From positions 62,001 through 126,000 of the forward strand of contig NC_019693.1 of the NCBI RefSeq assembly GCF_000317105.1: a DNA stretch of 64,000 nucleotides, read 5' to 3'. The notes below the pieces were generated by a model. That model searched no databases. It had not been told where the DNA came from and saw only the letters and a list, made by a program, of their open reading frames with translations. Positions 18,503 to 28,064 of the stretch are shown piece after piece. This stretch comes from Oscillatoria acuminata PCC 6304. GTDB lineage: Bacteria; Cyanobacteriota; Cyanobacteriia; Cyanobacteriales; Laspinemataceae. The position numbers were made by a program, and so were the translations under genes. Position 1 is the stretch's first letter, and each line of letters opens with the position of its first letter.

Positions 18503-19159
18503 ATGACCTCATATACTACGACAAAAGCTGACATGATAGAACTCCGACGGCTCAAAGGCTTACTGCCGCCGGAATTGCAAAGCTGGGTCATGGTGGAAAA
18601 AGCGATCGAAGTGAATCCACCCCTGGTTCGCAGTGAAGAAATCGGAAGCGATCAGGTGGAAGTCCAAATTGACCTAGTGAAGTGGGAACAACTCGCCCTG
18701 GATCAGCGCAACTTGCTGTTTTGGCATGAAGTAGCACGCATCCAAAACGACACCATTTCTAAAGAGGGATGGGAAATGGCGGCGCTGGCGATCGGGTTAG
18801 GTGGTGCAGTGGGAGAACTGTGGGTACAGGATGGATTGCTGCTGTTATTAGCACTGTCTCTGTGCGGCGTGGCGGGATACCGACTCTATCAGAAAAACAA
18901 TGGAGATCGCACCTTAAAGGAAGCAATGGAGGCAGATGAAAAGGCGATCGCCCTTGCGACTCGTTTTGGCTATTCTCTCCCCAACGCTTACAAAAGTCTC
19001 GGTAGCGCCCTAAAAACCCTCGTCGAACTCACCCCGAAAAAACGCCAGCGTAGCAAATACGAAGCCCGGTTGCAAGCCCTCAAACGCAGTGCTGCTAAAG
19101 CCAAAGCCAAGGTTAAGGCGGCGCGGGAAACAACGACAAATACGGAAAGCGTGTACTAA
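18503..19159 (+). CDS. DUF3318-family membrane protein
   Basis: 218 residues. The N-terminal half (ELRRLKGLLPPELQSWV; FWHEVARIQND) matches what is known of DUF3318, a cyanobacterial family of unknown function. Two adjacent hydrophobic segments (about residues 92-108 and 112-130) form a membrane hairpin. The C-terminus is highly basic and alanine/lysine rich (KAKAKVKAARE), likely flexible. It is convergent with queE, whose end lies 16 bp away. Confidence 0.85.
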   Translation: MTSYTTTKADMIELRRLKGLLPPELQSWVMVEKAIEVNPPLVRSEEIGSDQVEVQIDLVKWEQLALDQRNLLFWHEVARIQNDTISKEGWEMAALAIGLGGAVGELWVQDGLLLLLALSLCGVAGYRLYQKNNGDRTLKEAMEADEKAIALATRFGYSLPNAYKSLGSALKTLVELTPKKRQRSKYEARLQALKRSAAKAKAKVKAARETTTNTESVY

Positions 19160-19175
19160 CCCCCAGTGCACCTCC

Positions 19176-19988
19176 CTACAACTGACCCAACATTTTATGG
19201 GTTTGTGGGACCACTCGCACGGGTTTCAGCCATTGTTTCATCACTCCTTGCCACGCCAGCACCTTTGTGGGTGCTGGTGATTTTATGGCAGGGGTGGGGC
19301 GATCGCCAAAGTTCGCCATTTCTCCTGCACTCAGTGGCGTCACAGGTTGCAAAAACACCGTCACCAGGGGATTAATCCCCGCCACTAACTGCGCCGCCTG
19401 TTCCAACTCCGCCTCTAAGGTGTCATCGGAAATAATAATTTTCACAAACACCTCCACTCCGGCGGTACAACAGAGGCTCAAAAATTCCTGATGTGCTTGC
19501 CAATGGGTTTCTCCACTGACACTCGGCAATTTAATATCCATTCCCACCAAATCCAAATAAGGCAAAATCCTCTGCAACTGTTGGGGACGATGACCCCCGG
19601 TTTCTAAATACAGAGGTAATCCGGTTCGTTGTTTGAGTGGAGGCAGAAATTCTTCCAAAAATGGAGTATGGAGTAAGGGTTCACCGCCGGTTAAACTGAT
19701 GCTGTCATGTAAACTCGGTTGATTTTGGCGATCGATCCAGTCCAGAAACAGCGGCAAGGGGACAGGGTTGGGATGAACTTCAAAATCGCGATCGCCAGGA
19801 GTTTTTTCAATCCGACAGGTATCGGGTATTGTCCAAGTATGGGCGCTATCGCAATAGTTACAGCGCAAATCACATCCGCCAAAGCGAATGAAAATTTGAC
19901 GAGTCCCCACATTCAATCCTTCGCCTTGAATACCAGAAAATACTTCGATCGCTCTTGTAGTGGGAGGAGCGGCAATGGAATGAGTCAT
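19176..19988 (-). CDS. queE: 7-carboxy-7-deazaguanine synthase, radical SAM
   Basis: 270 residues. Converts 6-carboxy-tetrahydropterin to 7-carboxy-7-deazaguanine in the queuosine precursor pathway, in the cytoplasm. The N-terminus has the family signature EVFSGIQGEGLNVG followed by the 4Fe-4S cysteines in GCDLRCNYC (Cx3Cx2C, the spacing of radical SAM enzymes). Further hallmarks are SLTGGEPLL and YLETGG. The ATG at 19986-19988 is preferred to an upstream TTG. No other queuosine gene is adjacent. Confidence 0.95.
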   Translation of the reverse strand: MTHSIAAPPTTRAIEVFSGIQGEGLNVGTRQIFIRFGGCDLRCNYCDSAHTWTIPDTCRIEKTPGDRDFEVHPNPVPLPLFLDWIDRQNQPSLHDSISLTGGEPLLHTPFLEEFLPPLKQRTGLPLYLETGGHRPQQLQRILPYLDLVGMDIKLPSVSGETHWQAHQEFLSLCCTAGVEVFVKIIISDDTLEAELEQAAQLVAGINPLVTVFLQPVTPLSAGEMANFGDRPTPAIKSPAPTKVLAWQGVMKQWLKPVRVVPQTHKMLGQL

Positions 19989-20024
19989 GATCAATCGATG
20001 GATTCTTTACGGGATGAACGTTTT

Positions 20025-20204
20025 GTCTATAACAACCCCCCAGGCTTTAGCCTGGGGCTACACGGACGAAGCCCGCCTGCGCGGGCTAAGATAGAAAACA
20101 GACTTGATATCCAATTCAGTTGTCTCAAGTTTTCTCTTCAGCCTGCGGAGGCAGGCTTTGTCCGTATAGCCCCAGGCTTCAGCCTGCGGGGTTTTATTTG
20201 AGAC
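20025..20204. repeat. Palindromic extragenic repeat, two inverted units
   Basis: Unit 1 (20025-20093) and unit 2 (20134-20204, inverted) share about 60 bp: GTCTATAA, a small hairpin (CCAGGCTTTAGCCTGG), then CTACACGGACGAAGCC and a second hairpin (GCCCGCCTGCGCGGGC). The same unit recurs at 29329, 48934, 52087 and, truncated, 63667. It separates queE from the next gene and follows the 3' end of the latter. Confidence 0.85.
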
Positions 20205-20221
20205 AACCGGATTTGGTCTGA

Positions 20222-20809
20222 TTAGGGTTTACCTTTAGAGGGAAGTTCGCCGAGTTTCTGCAACTGTTGTTGCACCTCTACTTCCACTATAGAAGGGATT
20301 CGAGCGATCGCCTGGACAATTTCCCTCTCCAGTTCCGCGATCGGAATTTGTCCCGGGTTCCCCGCAGGCATTCCCTCCAAACACTGTTGTAGCGCCATAA
20401 TCACTTCCGCCAAACTTTCCACCTGTTCCAATTCTGGGCGCGCTTGAAACTCACCCCGCAGGCGCTGTACCTGGGTTTTCAGCACCACGAGAGATTGCTC
20501 TAACTCAACCGATCTCGATCGCAGTTGTCGCAATGCCGCCACTACTGGCTCCATTTCTTGGACGATCGTTGCCTTCATCGCTTCGGGGGCAATTTTCATT
20601 TCCTCCACCCCCACGGGCGATCGTCTCATCACTCGTCGCCGATTCACCAAATTCAACCCCAAAGAAACCGTCACCGGCACTGCCGCATAAATTACCTGCC
20701 CAGAAATAGCCGCCAGCACTGACCCCACCACTACACCAGCCAGAGAAACATATTCAGCAATATTCAGCCAGTCACGCCGATCCATCAAGTCACCCCAGGT
20801 ACTGAACAT
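20222..20809 (-). CDS. Coiled-coil protein with N-terminal membrane hairpin, unknown function
   Basis: 195 residues. Residues about 18-55 contain two short hydrophobic segments (YVSLAGVVVGSVLAAISG and VIYAAVPVTVSLGLNLV). The remainder is a long amphipathic helix with heptad leucines (LEQSLVVLKTQVQRLRGEF), predicted to be a coiled coil in the cytoplasm. I know similar proteins only as hypothetical cyanobacterial proteins. The start may be the second ATG (residue 9), since neither has a strong ribosome-binding site. Confidence 0.6.
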   Translation of the reverse strand: MFSTWGDLMDRRDWLNIAEYVSLAGVVVGSVLAAISGQVIYAAVPVTVSLGLNLVNRRRVMRRSPVGVEEMKIAPEAMKATIVQEMEPVVAALRQLRSRSVELEQSLVVLKTQVQRLRGEFQARPELEQVESLAEVIMALQQCLEGMPAGNPGQIPIAELEREIVQAIARIPSIVEVEVQQQLQKLGELPSKGKP

Positions 20810-20874
20810 CCCTCATTTTAAGCCTTAACCAGGAAACTCTACCGTTCCTAGAGGAGACTCTCGTCCCAAAACCC

Positions 20875-21114
20875 TCATGATTCTCCTGCTGAGAGCAAAT
20901 CTTCTAAACTCACCTCAATTAGATTTTGACGGTTTTTAATGTCTTCTATAGCATTGATTAATTTAATCCTATTGGCTTCGGAGCTTAATAAATATTCAGT
21001 TTCATCGAGTTCAGAAACGACTATTTCTATATTTTTATCGGCAAATTTGTCTTTAATTTCCTCTAAAAAACTACCATCAATTTTATTAGCATTGAATCGA
21101 TAAACTGCTGACAT
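20875..21114 (-). CDS. Small antitoxin-like protein without a partner toxin
   Basis: 79 residues, acidic. The pattern of a short beta-strand start (SAVYRFNANKI), a middle IEIVVSELDETEYLL and a helical tail ending in LIEVSLEDLL resembles cyanobacterial type II antitoxins that usually precede a RelE/ParE-type toxin gene. Here no toxin follows: the next gene on this strand is the coiled-coil protein 65 bp away. It could be an orphan antitoxin or a degraded module. Assignment is by resemblance only. Confidence 0.55.
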   Translation of the reverse strand: MSAVYRFNANKIDGSFLEEIKDKFADKNIEIVVSELDETEYLLSSEANRIKLINAIEDIKNRQNLIEVSLEDLLSAGES

Positions 21115-21306
21115 AATTTTTCCCCAATTGAAAGGCCAATCTTAACCACAAGACAATCCTAACCCAGCCACATCTCAACCTTCAACCCAGACCCACTTGT
21201 GAAAACCTCATCCAAAACTCTCCTCAGCGCCTACTTCACGCGGTAAAATCGATTGGTTTAAATCAGCAGCATCCCCAACTGCTTGCCCTGCACTCCATAT
21301 TTAACT

Positions 21307-22398
21307 ATGACTGATTCTCCATCGGCAACAGCACAAACCCCCGTCAAAACCCCCTTAGACGCCAACTGGTCCGAGTTACTGCAACAATTGCTCGATCGCC
21401 AATCCCTGACGGTAGATCAAGCCAGTCAACTCATGTATGGATGGCTAAGGGAAGAAATCCCCCCAGTGTTATCCGGGGCCATTTTAGCCGCCCTACAAAG
21501 CAAAAGTGTCTCCGCAGAGGAACTGGCAGGGATGGCAAAAGTATTGCAATCCCAGTCTGCTTATATGGAAACCGGCGCAAATGGTGAAACGCGCAAACAG
21601 GCGATCGATACCTGTGGCACCGGAGGCGATGGGGCTTCGACCTTTAATATTTCCACCTGTGTTGCCTTTGTCGCCGCAGCAGCCGGGGTGAAAGTTGCCA
21701 AACATGGAAATCGGTCCGCATCGAGTAAGGTAGGGTCTGCCGATGTGTTGGAAGCCTTGGGTGTGAATTTGAATGCACCGGGTAGTCAGGCGATCGCCGC
21801 TTTAGATGAAGTAGGAATCACCTTTCTATTTGCACCCGGTTGGCATCCGGCGATGAAAGCAGTGGCCCCCCTGCGCCGCACCTTAAAAGTCCGCACCGTC
21901 TTTAATCTATTGGGACCTCTGGTCAATCCCGTGCGACCCACGGGACAGGTAATTGGCGTCTGTGACCCCAACTTAGTGGTGCCGATCGCCCATGCGTTAC
22001 GACAATTGGGGACCGAATTAGCGATCGTGGTGCATGGACGGGAAAAACTCGATGAAGCGGGATTAGCCGATGCTAGTGATTTAGCCATCCTTGCCAATGG
22101 AGAGGTCCAACTCAGTGCCATAACACCGGCAGAACTCGGGCTGGAACCCTCACCCACCGGGGCATTACGCGGTGGGGATGTGGCAGAAAATGCCCAGATT
22201 TTGCAGTCGGTCCTCCAAGGTGGAGGAACTCAAGCGCAACAGGATGTAGTCGCCTTAAATGCCGCCTTAGCCTTACAAGTCAGCGGCATTATCCCGGTGG
22301 GAGAGCATATTAAGGGCATCGCCTTAGCCAAAGAAATTCTTGCCTCTGGTGCAGCTTGGACAAAAGTAGAGCAATTGGTGGCGTTTCTGAAGCAGTAA
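21307..22398 (+). CDS. trpD: Anthranilate phosphoribosyltransferase
   Basis: 363 residues from ATG 21307; an in-frame TTG at 21283 is less likely. Transfers phosphoribosyl from PRPP to anthranilate in tryptophan synthesis. Signatures: [15 protein letters not shown] (PRPP and metal binding), [23 protein letters not shown] (anthranilate and PRPP contacts) and [19 protein letters not shown]. All key residues look intact. The gene stands alone; no other trp genes are nearby, which is normal in cyanobacteria. Confidence 0.97.
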   Translation: MTDSPSATAQTPVKTPLDANWSELLQQLLDRQSLTVDQASQLMYGWLREEIPPVLSGAILAALQSKSVSAEELAGMAKVLQSQSAYMETGANGETRKQAIDTCGTGGDGASTFNISTCVAFVAAAAGVKVAKHGNRSASSKVGSADVLEALGVNLNAPGSQAIAALDEVGITFLFAPGWHPAMKAVAPLRRTLKVRTVFNLLGPLVNPVRPTGQVIGVCDPNLVVPIAHALRQLGTELAIVVHGREKLDEAGLADASDLAILANGEVQLSAITPAELGLEPSPTGALRGGDVAENAQILQSVLQGGGTQAQQDVVALNAALALQVSGIIPVGEHIKGIALAKEILASGAAWTKVEQLVAFLKQ

Positions 22399-22406
22399 GA
22401 CAGCAG

Positions 22407-22569
22407 AAGGTTAGAAACCGGGTTTCTTCAGAAAATTGTGGCAATTAGCAGTAAATCTGGGCGAGAAACCCGGTTTCTTGTCCCCCTTCAAAAAGGTTAG
22501 AAACCGGGTTTCTTCAGAAAATTGTGGCAATTAGCAGTAAATCTGGGCGAGAAACCCGGTTTCTTGTCC
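22407..22569. repeat. 77-bp direct repeat, two copies, with GAAACCGGGTTTC palindromes
   Basis: Copies at 22407-22483 and 22493-22569 are essentially identical, 86 bp apart. Each begins with AGAAACCGGGTTTCTTC and ends with GAGAAACCCGGTTTCTTG, so each can fold into a hairpin with long arms. They lie between trpD and the convergent protease gene. Confidence 0.9.
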
Positions 22570-22604
22570 TTGGGGTCTGTCTGGGGTCGAGTTTCAATCA
22601 ATCC

Positions 22605-23180
22605 TCAATTTTGAGTAGCAGCGGCGCGAGTTCGCAATTCAATGTTATTTTCCTTGATGGTGATATCGTAACTGCCGAAAAAGTTTTGTCCTAAGAGACC
22701 CATGCCTTGGAGACCCCCTTCAACCTCTGGGGGGGCGATCGTGACCAGGAGTTCTTCGAGGATGGCATCTCCCACTTGAATTTTAGAAACCCGGCCCACT
22801 TCCATTTCCACCTCCGAGGCACTGGCGGTGGCAATTCGAGCTTTATCGAAGGGGACTACATTTAAACTGCGGGCCATCGTGGGAGTGATTAAGGTGGCAC
22901 TCGCCCCAGTATCAAAAAGCATCTCGAATTTCTCTGTGCCATTAAAGAGTACATCTACCACGGGAATGCCGCCCTGACGACGTTTGATAGGGATTTGAAA
23001 GACGCCGGACATTGCCCCTGTTTGAACGTCTGTCGTTACATTGGGGCAGAGGTTGCCTAAATCAATGAGGTTGCCGTTGGAATCAATGGCGAAACAACCG
23101 GGATATTCCTGAGTGAGGGCGGCAGGCCCCATCAATCCTAGACTGGCCACAGCAAACAGGGTAGAGAGAATTTTTTTCAT
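22605..23180 (-). CDS. Secreted retropepsin-like aspartic protease
   Basis: 191 residues. A signal peptide is clear (MKKILSTLFAVASLGLMGPAALT). The catalytic motif LFDTGASATLI (D-T-G-A) lies near residue 91 and is followed by the flap-like segment and the hydrophobic GLLGQNFFGSYDI typical of single-domain retropepsin-like proteases. One motif only, so it would act as a dimer, in the periplasm or outside. Two cysteines (GCFA, NLCP) follow the signal peptide. Substrate unknown. Confidence 0.85.
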   Translation of the reverse strand: MKKILSTLFAVASLGLMGPAALTQEYPGCFAIDSNGNLIDLGNLCPNVTTDVQTGAMSGVFQIPIKRRQGGIPVVDVLFNGTEKFEMLFDTGASATLITPTMARSLNVVPFDKARIATASASEVEMEVGRVSKIQVGDAILEELLVTIAPPEVEGGLQGMGLLGQNFFGSYDITIKENNIELRTRAAATQN

Positions 23181-23606
23181 GAAACTTTTTCCTCTTGGCA
23201 GTTAGAGCAGGAATGGAAAGGGGGCAAAGGCTAAATCCGGGCCATTCCATCAGCGGAGAATGGGGCAATGCCTAGCCTCCGGTGGAGATGAGTCAAGTTG
23301 GGTTATGTCTATTATGCCCGGTTGATTCAGGAAAGCAAAACCCCGGCGGCCCGAGCTTCACAGACCCTGAAGCGGAGGGGGAAATTTACCCAAAAATCGA
23401 ACTTAAGTGAGTCAAGGTGGCGGATGGGGGCAAGGCTAGTGAGTTGCGATCGCTTCTTTACATTACGGCGAACGGATACGCGCTAAAAAAGCAACTCATG
23501 GAATAATGAGATGTTGCGGAAGTCAAACGGCTGGGTCCCTCATAGACTAATGGACCCCTCACCCTTGACTGCCGAAAAAATGACCCCTGAAGCTAGTGAG
23601 GTTTCT

Positions 23607-24767
23607 ATGTCTCTTTCTGCCGATCGCCCTGCCTTGCTCGTACTGGCAGATGGAACGTCCTATCGCGGTTGGTCCTTTGGAGCCACTGGCACGACCATTG
23701 GTGAAGTGGTTTTCAATACCGGCATGACAGGGTATCAAGAGGTATTGACAGATCCCAGCTACTGCGGCCAGATCGTGACGTTCACCTATCCCGAATTAGG
23801 CAACACCGGGGTGAATCCCGACGATGAAGAATCCCAACGTCCCCAAGTCCGAGGAGCGATCGCTCGGAATATCTGCAAGCGCCCCAGCAACTGGCGCTCC
23901 ACCCAGTCCCTACCCGACTACCTAACCCAAAACAATATTCCGGGGATTTACGGCATCGATACCCGGGCACTCACCCGCAAAATTCGCATGGTTGGGGCCA
24001 TGAATGGGGGAATTTCCACCGAAATCCTCGACCCCAACGAATTATTAGCCCAAGTGCAAGCGGCCCCCTCCATGAAGGGCTTAAACCTCGTCCCAGAAGT
24101 CTCCACCTCAACGGTTTACGAATGGACCGAAACCACTGACCCCCATTGGGAATTCAGCCCCCAAGCTCAAGGCATGAACGGCGAAACATTCACCGTCGTT
24201 GCCCTAGATTTTGGGATTAAGCGTAATATCCTGCGCCGTCTTTCCAGTTACGGATGTCGCGTGATTGTGGTTCCCGCCAACACTTCCGCCGAGGAAATTC
24301 TCAAGCACAATCCCGATGGGATTTTTCTCTCCAATGGACCCGGTGACCCGGCGGCAGTTCTCCAAGGGGTCGAAACTGCCAAACAATTGCTGACTTCTGA
24401 AAAACCCATGTTTGGGATTTGTTTAGGACACCAGATTTTGGGACTCTCTCTCGGTTCGGATACCTTTAAGCTCAAATTTGGGCATCGCGGGTTAAATCAA
24501 CCAGCCGGGTTAACGGGTCAAGTCGAAATTACCAGCCAAAATCACAGCTTTGCCTTGAGTGACGATTCTTTAGGCAGCGAGGTGGAAATTACCCATTTGA
24601 ACCTGAACGATCGCACCATTGCGGGATTGCGTCACAAGTCTCTGCCGGTCTTTTCCGTCCAGTACCACCCCGAGGCGAGTCCCGGTCCCCATGATGCGGA
24701 CTATATTTTCAAACGGTTTGTCGATTCCATGCGTGAAGCTCGGACTGCCGCTGCAAGCGCCAGTTAG
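23607..24767 (+). CDS. carA: Carbamoyl-phosphate synthase small (glutaminase) subunit
   Basis: 386 residues from ATG 23607, which has GAGG close upstream; the frame is open from 23511. It hydrolyses glutamine and passes ammonia to CarB for carbamoyl phosphate (arginine and pyrimidine synthesis). The N-terminal domain begins [15 protein letters not shown] and contains [14 protein letters not shown]; the C-terminal class I glutaminase has MFGICLGHQ (nucleophile cysteine) and the HPEASPG His/Glu pair. The region 23181-23606 upstream holds no other gene. Confidence 0.97.
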   Translation: MSLSADRPALLVLADGTSYRGWSFGATGTTIGEVVFNTGMTGYQEVLTDPSYCGQIVTFTYPELGNTGVNPDDEESQRPQVRGAIARNICKRPSNWRSTQSLPDYLTQNNIPGIYGIDTRALTRKIRMVGAMNGGISTEILDPNELLAQVQAAPSMKGLNLVPEVSTSTVYEWTETTDPHWEFSPQAQGMNGETFTVVALDFGIKRNILRRLSSYGCRVIVVPANTSAEEILKHNPDGIFLSNGPGDPAAVLQGVETAKQLLTSEKPMFGICLGHQILGLSLGSDTFKLKFGHRGLNQPAGLTGQVEITSQNHSFALSDDSLGSEVEITHLNLNDRTIAGLRHKSLPVFSVQYHPEASPGPHDADYIFKRFVDSMREARTAAASAS

Positions 24768-24958
24768 AAGGGCCTGAAATTTAAAGCTGAGTAATTCAAG
24801 GTAAAATTCCTTGTCAATCGGCAATCAAAGCGATTACAATCTGAAAATCTAAAAGGCGCTGCTCATTGACAAACGGCGAGAAAGCCTTTAGAATGTATCC
24901 TCGATTTGAGGAGTAAGGATTTAATCCGAGATTTGCTGGGCATCTGCGGATAATCGGG

Positions 24959-25260
24959 TATAATATTCGGACAAGAGCTGAACATGGAGCAGCCACTCAC
25001 GCCCGACCTTAGACTTTTCTACCTACCTTTGAGACTTCCTTGCTTGGTTGCCGAGGTCAAGTGGATTCTTGAGCCTAAGAGGGTACGAGTCTAATAATCC
25101 TCATCGACCTTAAACCATCAAGCGCTTTTGGAATCTTTCTAAAAGCTTTGCGGGATACCGCCGCTGTCACCTTCAAGGGTGATAGTGCCATCGCTGCATT
25201 GTCCAGCAATAGCCAGACAAATGTCGCGTAAATGTATCAGTATCCAGCTAGGAGGGCGTT
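24959..25260 (+). promoter_or_regulatory. Promoter and long leader of the STAS gene
   Basis: A TATAAT at 24959-24964 would start a transcript with a leader of about 290 nt before the STAS gene. The leader contains small inverted repeats such as CTTTTGGAATCTTTCTAAAAG and CACCTTCAAGGGTG, and ends with AGGAGG at 25250-25255. No gene is visible in it. A good -35 element is not seen. A leader this long before an unusual start codon suggests post-transcriptional control. Confidence 0.45.
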
Positions 25261-25629
25261 ATTCCTGAGCCATTAACCCTGACCGTTAGCCTAAGAGGCA
25301 CGCGCGAAGTCGGGAACGATTACCAACTCTTCCGTCTCACTGGCTTACTGGATGCCTTTTCGGAAGCGACCTTTCGGAAGGCGATCAGTAAGTGTATTGA
25401 TGAGGGTCCCACCAACATTATTTTGGATTTATCCAAAATAGATTTTGTTGACAGTTCTGGTTTAGGTGCGCTGGTGCAACTGGTAAAAAAAGCTCAAACT
25501 GCTGAAGGTACCTTGCAAATTGTCAGCAATCCCCGGGTGACCCAAACGGTCAAACTGGTTCGATTAGAGCAGTTTCTCTCTTTGCAGCCATCGGTGGACG
25601 CTGCCCTAGAGAACATCAAATCCACTTGA
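25261..25629 (+). CDS. STAS-domain anti-sigma factor antagonist, apparent AUU start
   Basis: 122 residues. STAS proteins of this type bind an anti-sigma factor and are switched by phosphorylation of the serine in the DFVDSSGLGAL motif, which is present. The domain is complete only if translation begins at ATT 25261: the frame upstream meets TAG at 25249-25251, and there is no ATG, GTG or TTG between that stop and codon 55. AGGAGG sits exactly five bases before ATT. The sequence from PEPLTLTVSLRG to the end reads as one continuous domain, so a frameshift or pseudogene is unlikely. The TTG at 25423 would lose the first half of the fold. Confidence 0.85.
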   Translation: MPEPLTLTVSLRGTREVGNDYQLFRLTGLLDAFSEATFRKAISKCIDEGPTNIILDLSKIDFVDSSGLGALVQLVKKAQTAEGTLQIVSNPRVTQTVKLVRLEQFLSLQPSVDAALENIKST

Positions 25630-25781
25630 GTGTTTAACGCTCTAAATGGCTATCCAGTTCAATCTTTGATACTGGATAGCTCGTTTATTGGGGAGATGGG
25701 AGGATGCTTAGGGAACTCCAAAAAATAAAATCTTTAAAACGTTCGTTCGTAGTGACGGATCAACGGAGTAGCGCCGTTTCT

Positions 25782-25832
25782 TGTAGGGGCGCAATGCTTG
25801 CGCCCCTGGGGCGCAAGCATTGCGCCCCTACA
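25782..25832. repeat. Perfect 25-bp-arm palindrome (GGGGCGCAATGCTTGCGCCCC type)
   Basis: Arms 25782-25806 and 25808-25832 are perfect inverse complements around one base. The core resembles the hairpin TAGGGGCGTATTGCATACGCCC carried by the three MITE-like elements at 38850, 48745 and 56461, but no terminal repeats are seen here. It may be a solo hairpin of that family and could terminate the STAS transcript. Confidence 0.9.
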
Positions 25833-25906
25833 GATACCTTCCTTTCAGTTGAACATTTGGAGGATTTATATTTTGCAATCCCCTTACAAGAGTAAGTTTT
25901 TTACGC

Positions 25907-25960
25907 TTAACTCCATCTCCGGTCCCCTTGCCAAGGGGAGGGGACCGGAGATGGAGTTAA
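25907..25960. repeat. Perfect 21-bp-arm palindrome (CCGGTCCCC...GGGGACCGG)
   Basis: Arms 25907-25927 and 25940-25960 are perfect inverse complements, with CCTT/AAGG nested in the loop. Related hairpins occur at 13384-13506. The gap 25630-26288 otherwise holds a possible TATAAT at 26027-26032 for the downstream gene and no coding sequence that I can support. Confidence 0.85.
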
Positions 25961-26288
25961 TAGAAAGGTAAATCACAATGAGCGTAAAAAACCTACCATT
26001 GTAAGTGGGGAGGATGGGGGGGATGTTATAATTCCCCTATCTCTCGGCATCAGGTTAAATGCGATAACTGCATCGGGTAATTATGCCCTAGGGCAGAGGG
26101 AAACTTCAGGCGATCGGCTGACCTATCCCGCTTAATCCGGGGACTAGAATGTGAGGCGAGGGAGTGACCCTGGTAAAATTTTCCCAATCAAGAATTCAGA
26201 ATATCAAATGTTAACCCAGTTAATCCAGTTAGGGGAGTTTGGACGTGGGATCGGGAATCATTAACTCAAGTGGTTTGGTGTGGGCAGT

Positions 26289-26804
26289 ATGACAGCAACC
26301 CCAGAAGCAACCAGCCCAGAAACTAATCTAGTCGCTGATTTCCCCTCCGGTACTCTGGCTTTTGACAGCCAGGAGTGCTTGTCCCTGATGCTCCCCGTCA
26401 AAAAATTATCGGCTCCGGAAATTCAACAGCTATCACCCATCGCCCTAGCTTATCTGGGAGATGCGGTGTACGAACTTTTTATCCGCGCCTGGTATTTACG
26501 ACCACCCAAACGCCAGAAGATCTATCATAATTGTGTGGTGTCGCAAGTGCGAGCCGAGACTCAAGCGCGAATGCTGCGATCGCTCGAACCGTTCCTAACC
26601 CCGACCGAACTTGAGATTCTCAAACGCGGGCGCAATGCTGCCACGGGAGGGCCGAAACGAGTTGATGCCGCGATTTATCAACAGGCAACGAGCTTGGAAA
26701 GCCTGATGGGATATTTATACCTCACTGATCCCAACCGCTTGATCTACCTATTCACCCAATTAAATCTCGAACCTGTCGAAAGTGGTGGCTCTACTGAACT
26801 ATAA
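26289..26804 (+). CDS. mrnC: Mini-ribonuclease 3
   Basis: 171 residues from ATG 26289 (a GTG three codons earlier is open). Mini-III removes the ends of 23S rRNA precursors; it is an RNase III catalytic domain without the dsRNA-binding domain. Signatures: [14 protein letters not shown] (catalytic aspartate region), [17 protein letters not shown] and [13 protein letters not shown], the usual pattern of the family, then [16 protein letters not shown]. The next gene is rlmB, also a 23S rRNA gene, 83 bp away; the same pairing is known from Bacillus. Confidence 0.92.
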   Translation: MTATPEATSPETNLVADFPSGTLAFDSQECLSLMLPVKKLSAPEIQQLSPIALAYLGDAVYELFIRAWYLRPPKRQKIYHNCVVSQVRAETQARMLRSLEPFLTPTELEILKRGRNAATGGPKRVDAAIYQQATSLESLMGYLYLTDPNRLIYLFTQLNLEPVESGGSTEL

Positions 26805-26887
26805 AAGTCAGTTCCACCCATTACCATCACGCCGATTCCCATCCTTGAGCTTCCCCCTCCGGGAAAAAGACTCAACACCACATCGGG

Positions 26888-27994
26888 ATGAAGCCATTTA
26901 CCCCCCCAATCATAATTGTCATGCCTGGTAAACCCGAAAAATTGAAGCCATCAGTCCGATCCAAGCGAGAATCTTATCCCAAAAAAGATAGTGGGCAGGG
27001 GTCCTCCTACCCGAAAAAAGACAGTGGGCAGGGGTCCTCCTACCCGAAAAAAGACAGTGGGCAGGGGTCCTCCTATCCCAAAAAAGATTATGGGCAGGGG
27101 TCCTCCTATCCCAAAAAGGAGGGGAAAAGCCGCAAATCCTTTCCCCCTGGTTCTGCCCAAACCGCCCTCGATTCAGATACCGACCTCAAAGATATGATCT
27201 ACGGTCGCCATACTGTATTGAGTGCTTTAGAGGGAGAACGCCAACTGCATCGGGTCTGGATTACGGCTCAATTGCGGTATGATCCCCGCTTTCATACTGC
27301 GATCGCCACGGCCAAAGCTACCGGAACCGTCATTGATGAAGTCGATTACCGACGGCTGGATCTGCTCACTCACGGAGAAAATCACCAAGGGGTTGCGGCA
27401 CAGGTTTCTCCTTATACCTATTGGGAATTGCCGGATTTAATTGCCAATGCCTTAAAGGTCTCCGATCGCCCGGTTCTCCTCGTCGGTGATGGGATTAACG
27501 ACCCTCACAATTTAGGTGCAATGATTCGCACTGCTGAGGCGATCGGCGCTCAGGGGCTGGTGATCCCCCAAAGACGAGCAGTGGGGATCACCTCAACGGT
27601 GATGAAAGTCGCCGCTGGCGCATTAGAATTTTTTCCGGTTGCCCGGGTGATTAATCTCAGTCGCGCCTTGGAAGAGTTAAAGGACGCGGGGTTTTGGATT
27701 TATGGAACTGCCGCCAATGCGCCTTCGGCTGTGAGTAGCATCGAATTTACCCGACCCACGGTTTTGGTCGTGGGATCCGAAGGGGAAGGTTTGAATTTGT
27801 TGACACAACGTCACTGTGATGAGTTAATTTCTATCCCACTCCAGGGAAAGATCCCCAGCCTGAATGTCTCTGTGGCAACGGGGATGGCGCTTTACGAGAT
27901 TTTCCGTCAGCGATGGACCCAGCGTCCGAACATGGGAAATCTGAAGAAAAATACAGTTGAAAAAATAAATCCAACGGAGTATAAAGAAATGTAA
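26888..27994 (+). CDS. rlmB: 23S rRNA (guanosine-2'-O-)-methyltransferase, SpoU family
   Basis: 368 residues. Methylates the ribose of G2251-equivalent in 23S rRNA. The C-terminal SpoU/TrmH domain is complete: [14 protein letters not shown] (motif 1), [10 protein letters not shown] (motif 2) and [22 protein letters not shown] (motif 3, knot). The substrate-binding domain begins at [12 protein letters not shown] near residue 103. The N-terminal extension, about residues 29-77, is made of 11-residue repeats [11 protein letters not shown], strongly basic and probably disordered; this is not part of the usual enzyme. An internal ATG at 26921 is an alternative start. Confidence 0.93.
   Translation: MKPFTPPIIIVMPGKPEKLKPSVRSKRESYPKKDSGQGSSYPKKDSGQGSSYPKKDSGQGSSYPKKDYGQGSSYPKKEGKSRKSFPPGSAQTALDSDTDLKDMIYGRHTVLSALEGERQLHRVWITAQLRYDPRFHTAIATAKATGTVIDEVDYRRLDLLTHGENHQGVAAQVSPYTYWELPDLIANALKVSDRPVLLVGDGINDPHNLGAMIRTAEAIGAQGLVIPQRRAVGITSTVMKVAAGALEFFPVARVINLSRALEELKDAGFWIYGTAANAPSAVSSIEFTRPTVLVVGSEGEGLNLLTQRHCDELISIPLQGKIPSLNVSVATGMALYEIFRQRWTQRPNMGNLKKNTVEKINPTEYKEM
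26972..27118 (+). repeat. 33-bp in-frame tandem repeat within rlmB
   Basis: Four full copies and one partial copy of a 33-bp unit (starts at 26972, 27005, 27038, 27071, 27104). Because 33 is a multiple of three, all copies stay in frame and encode [11 protein letters not shown]. Copies 2 and 3 are identical, so the array is recent and likely to vary in copy number. Confidence 0.95.
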
Positions 27995-28064
27995 ATTAGC
28001 CCGTCTGCTCGAACCAAGACTTAATAGCACCTCGTCGTCATACAACGGTAAATAGGGGAATGAT

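Noticed and set aside
24814-24996. 60-codon minus-strand frame in the STAS leader
   Set aside because: No ribosome-binding site; it overlaps the predicted STAS promoter.
25704-25895. 63-codon plus-strand frame after the STAS gene
   Set aside because: It runs through the perfect palindrome at 25782-25832 and has no conserved features.
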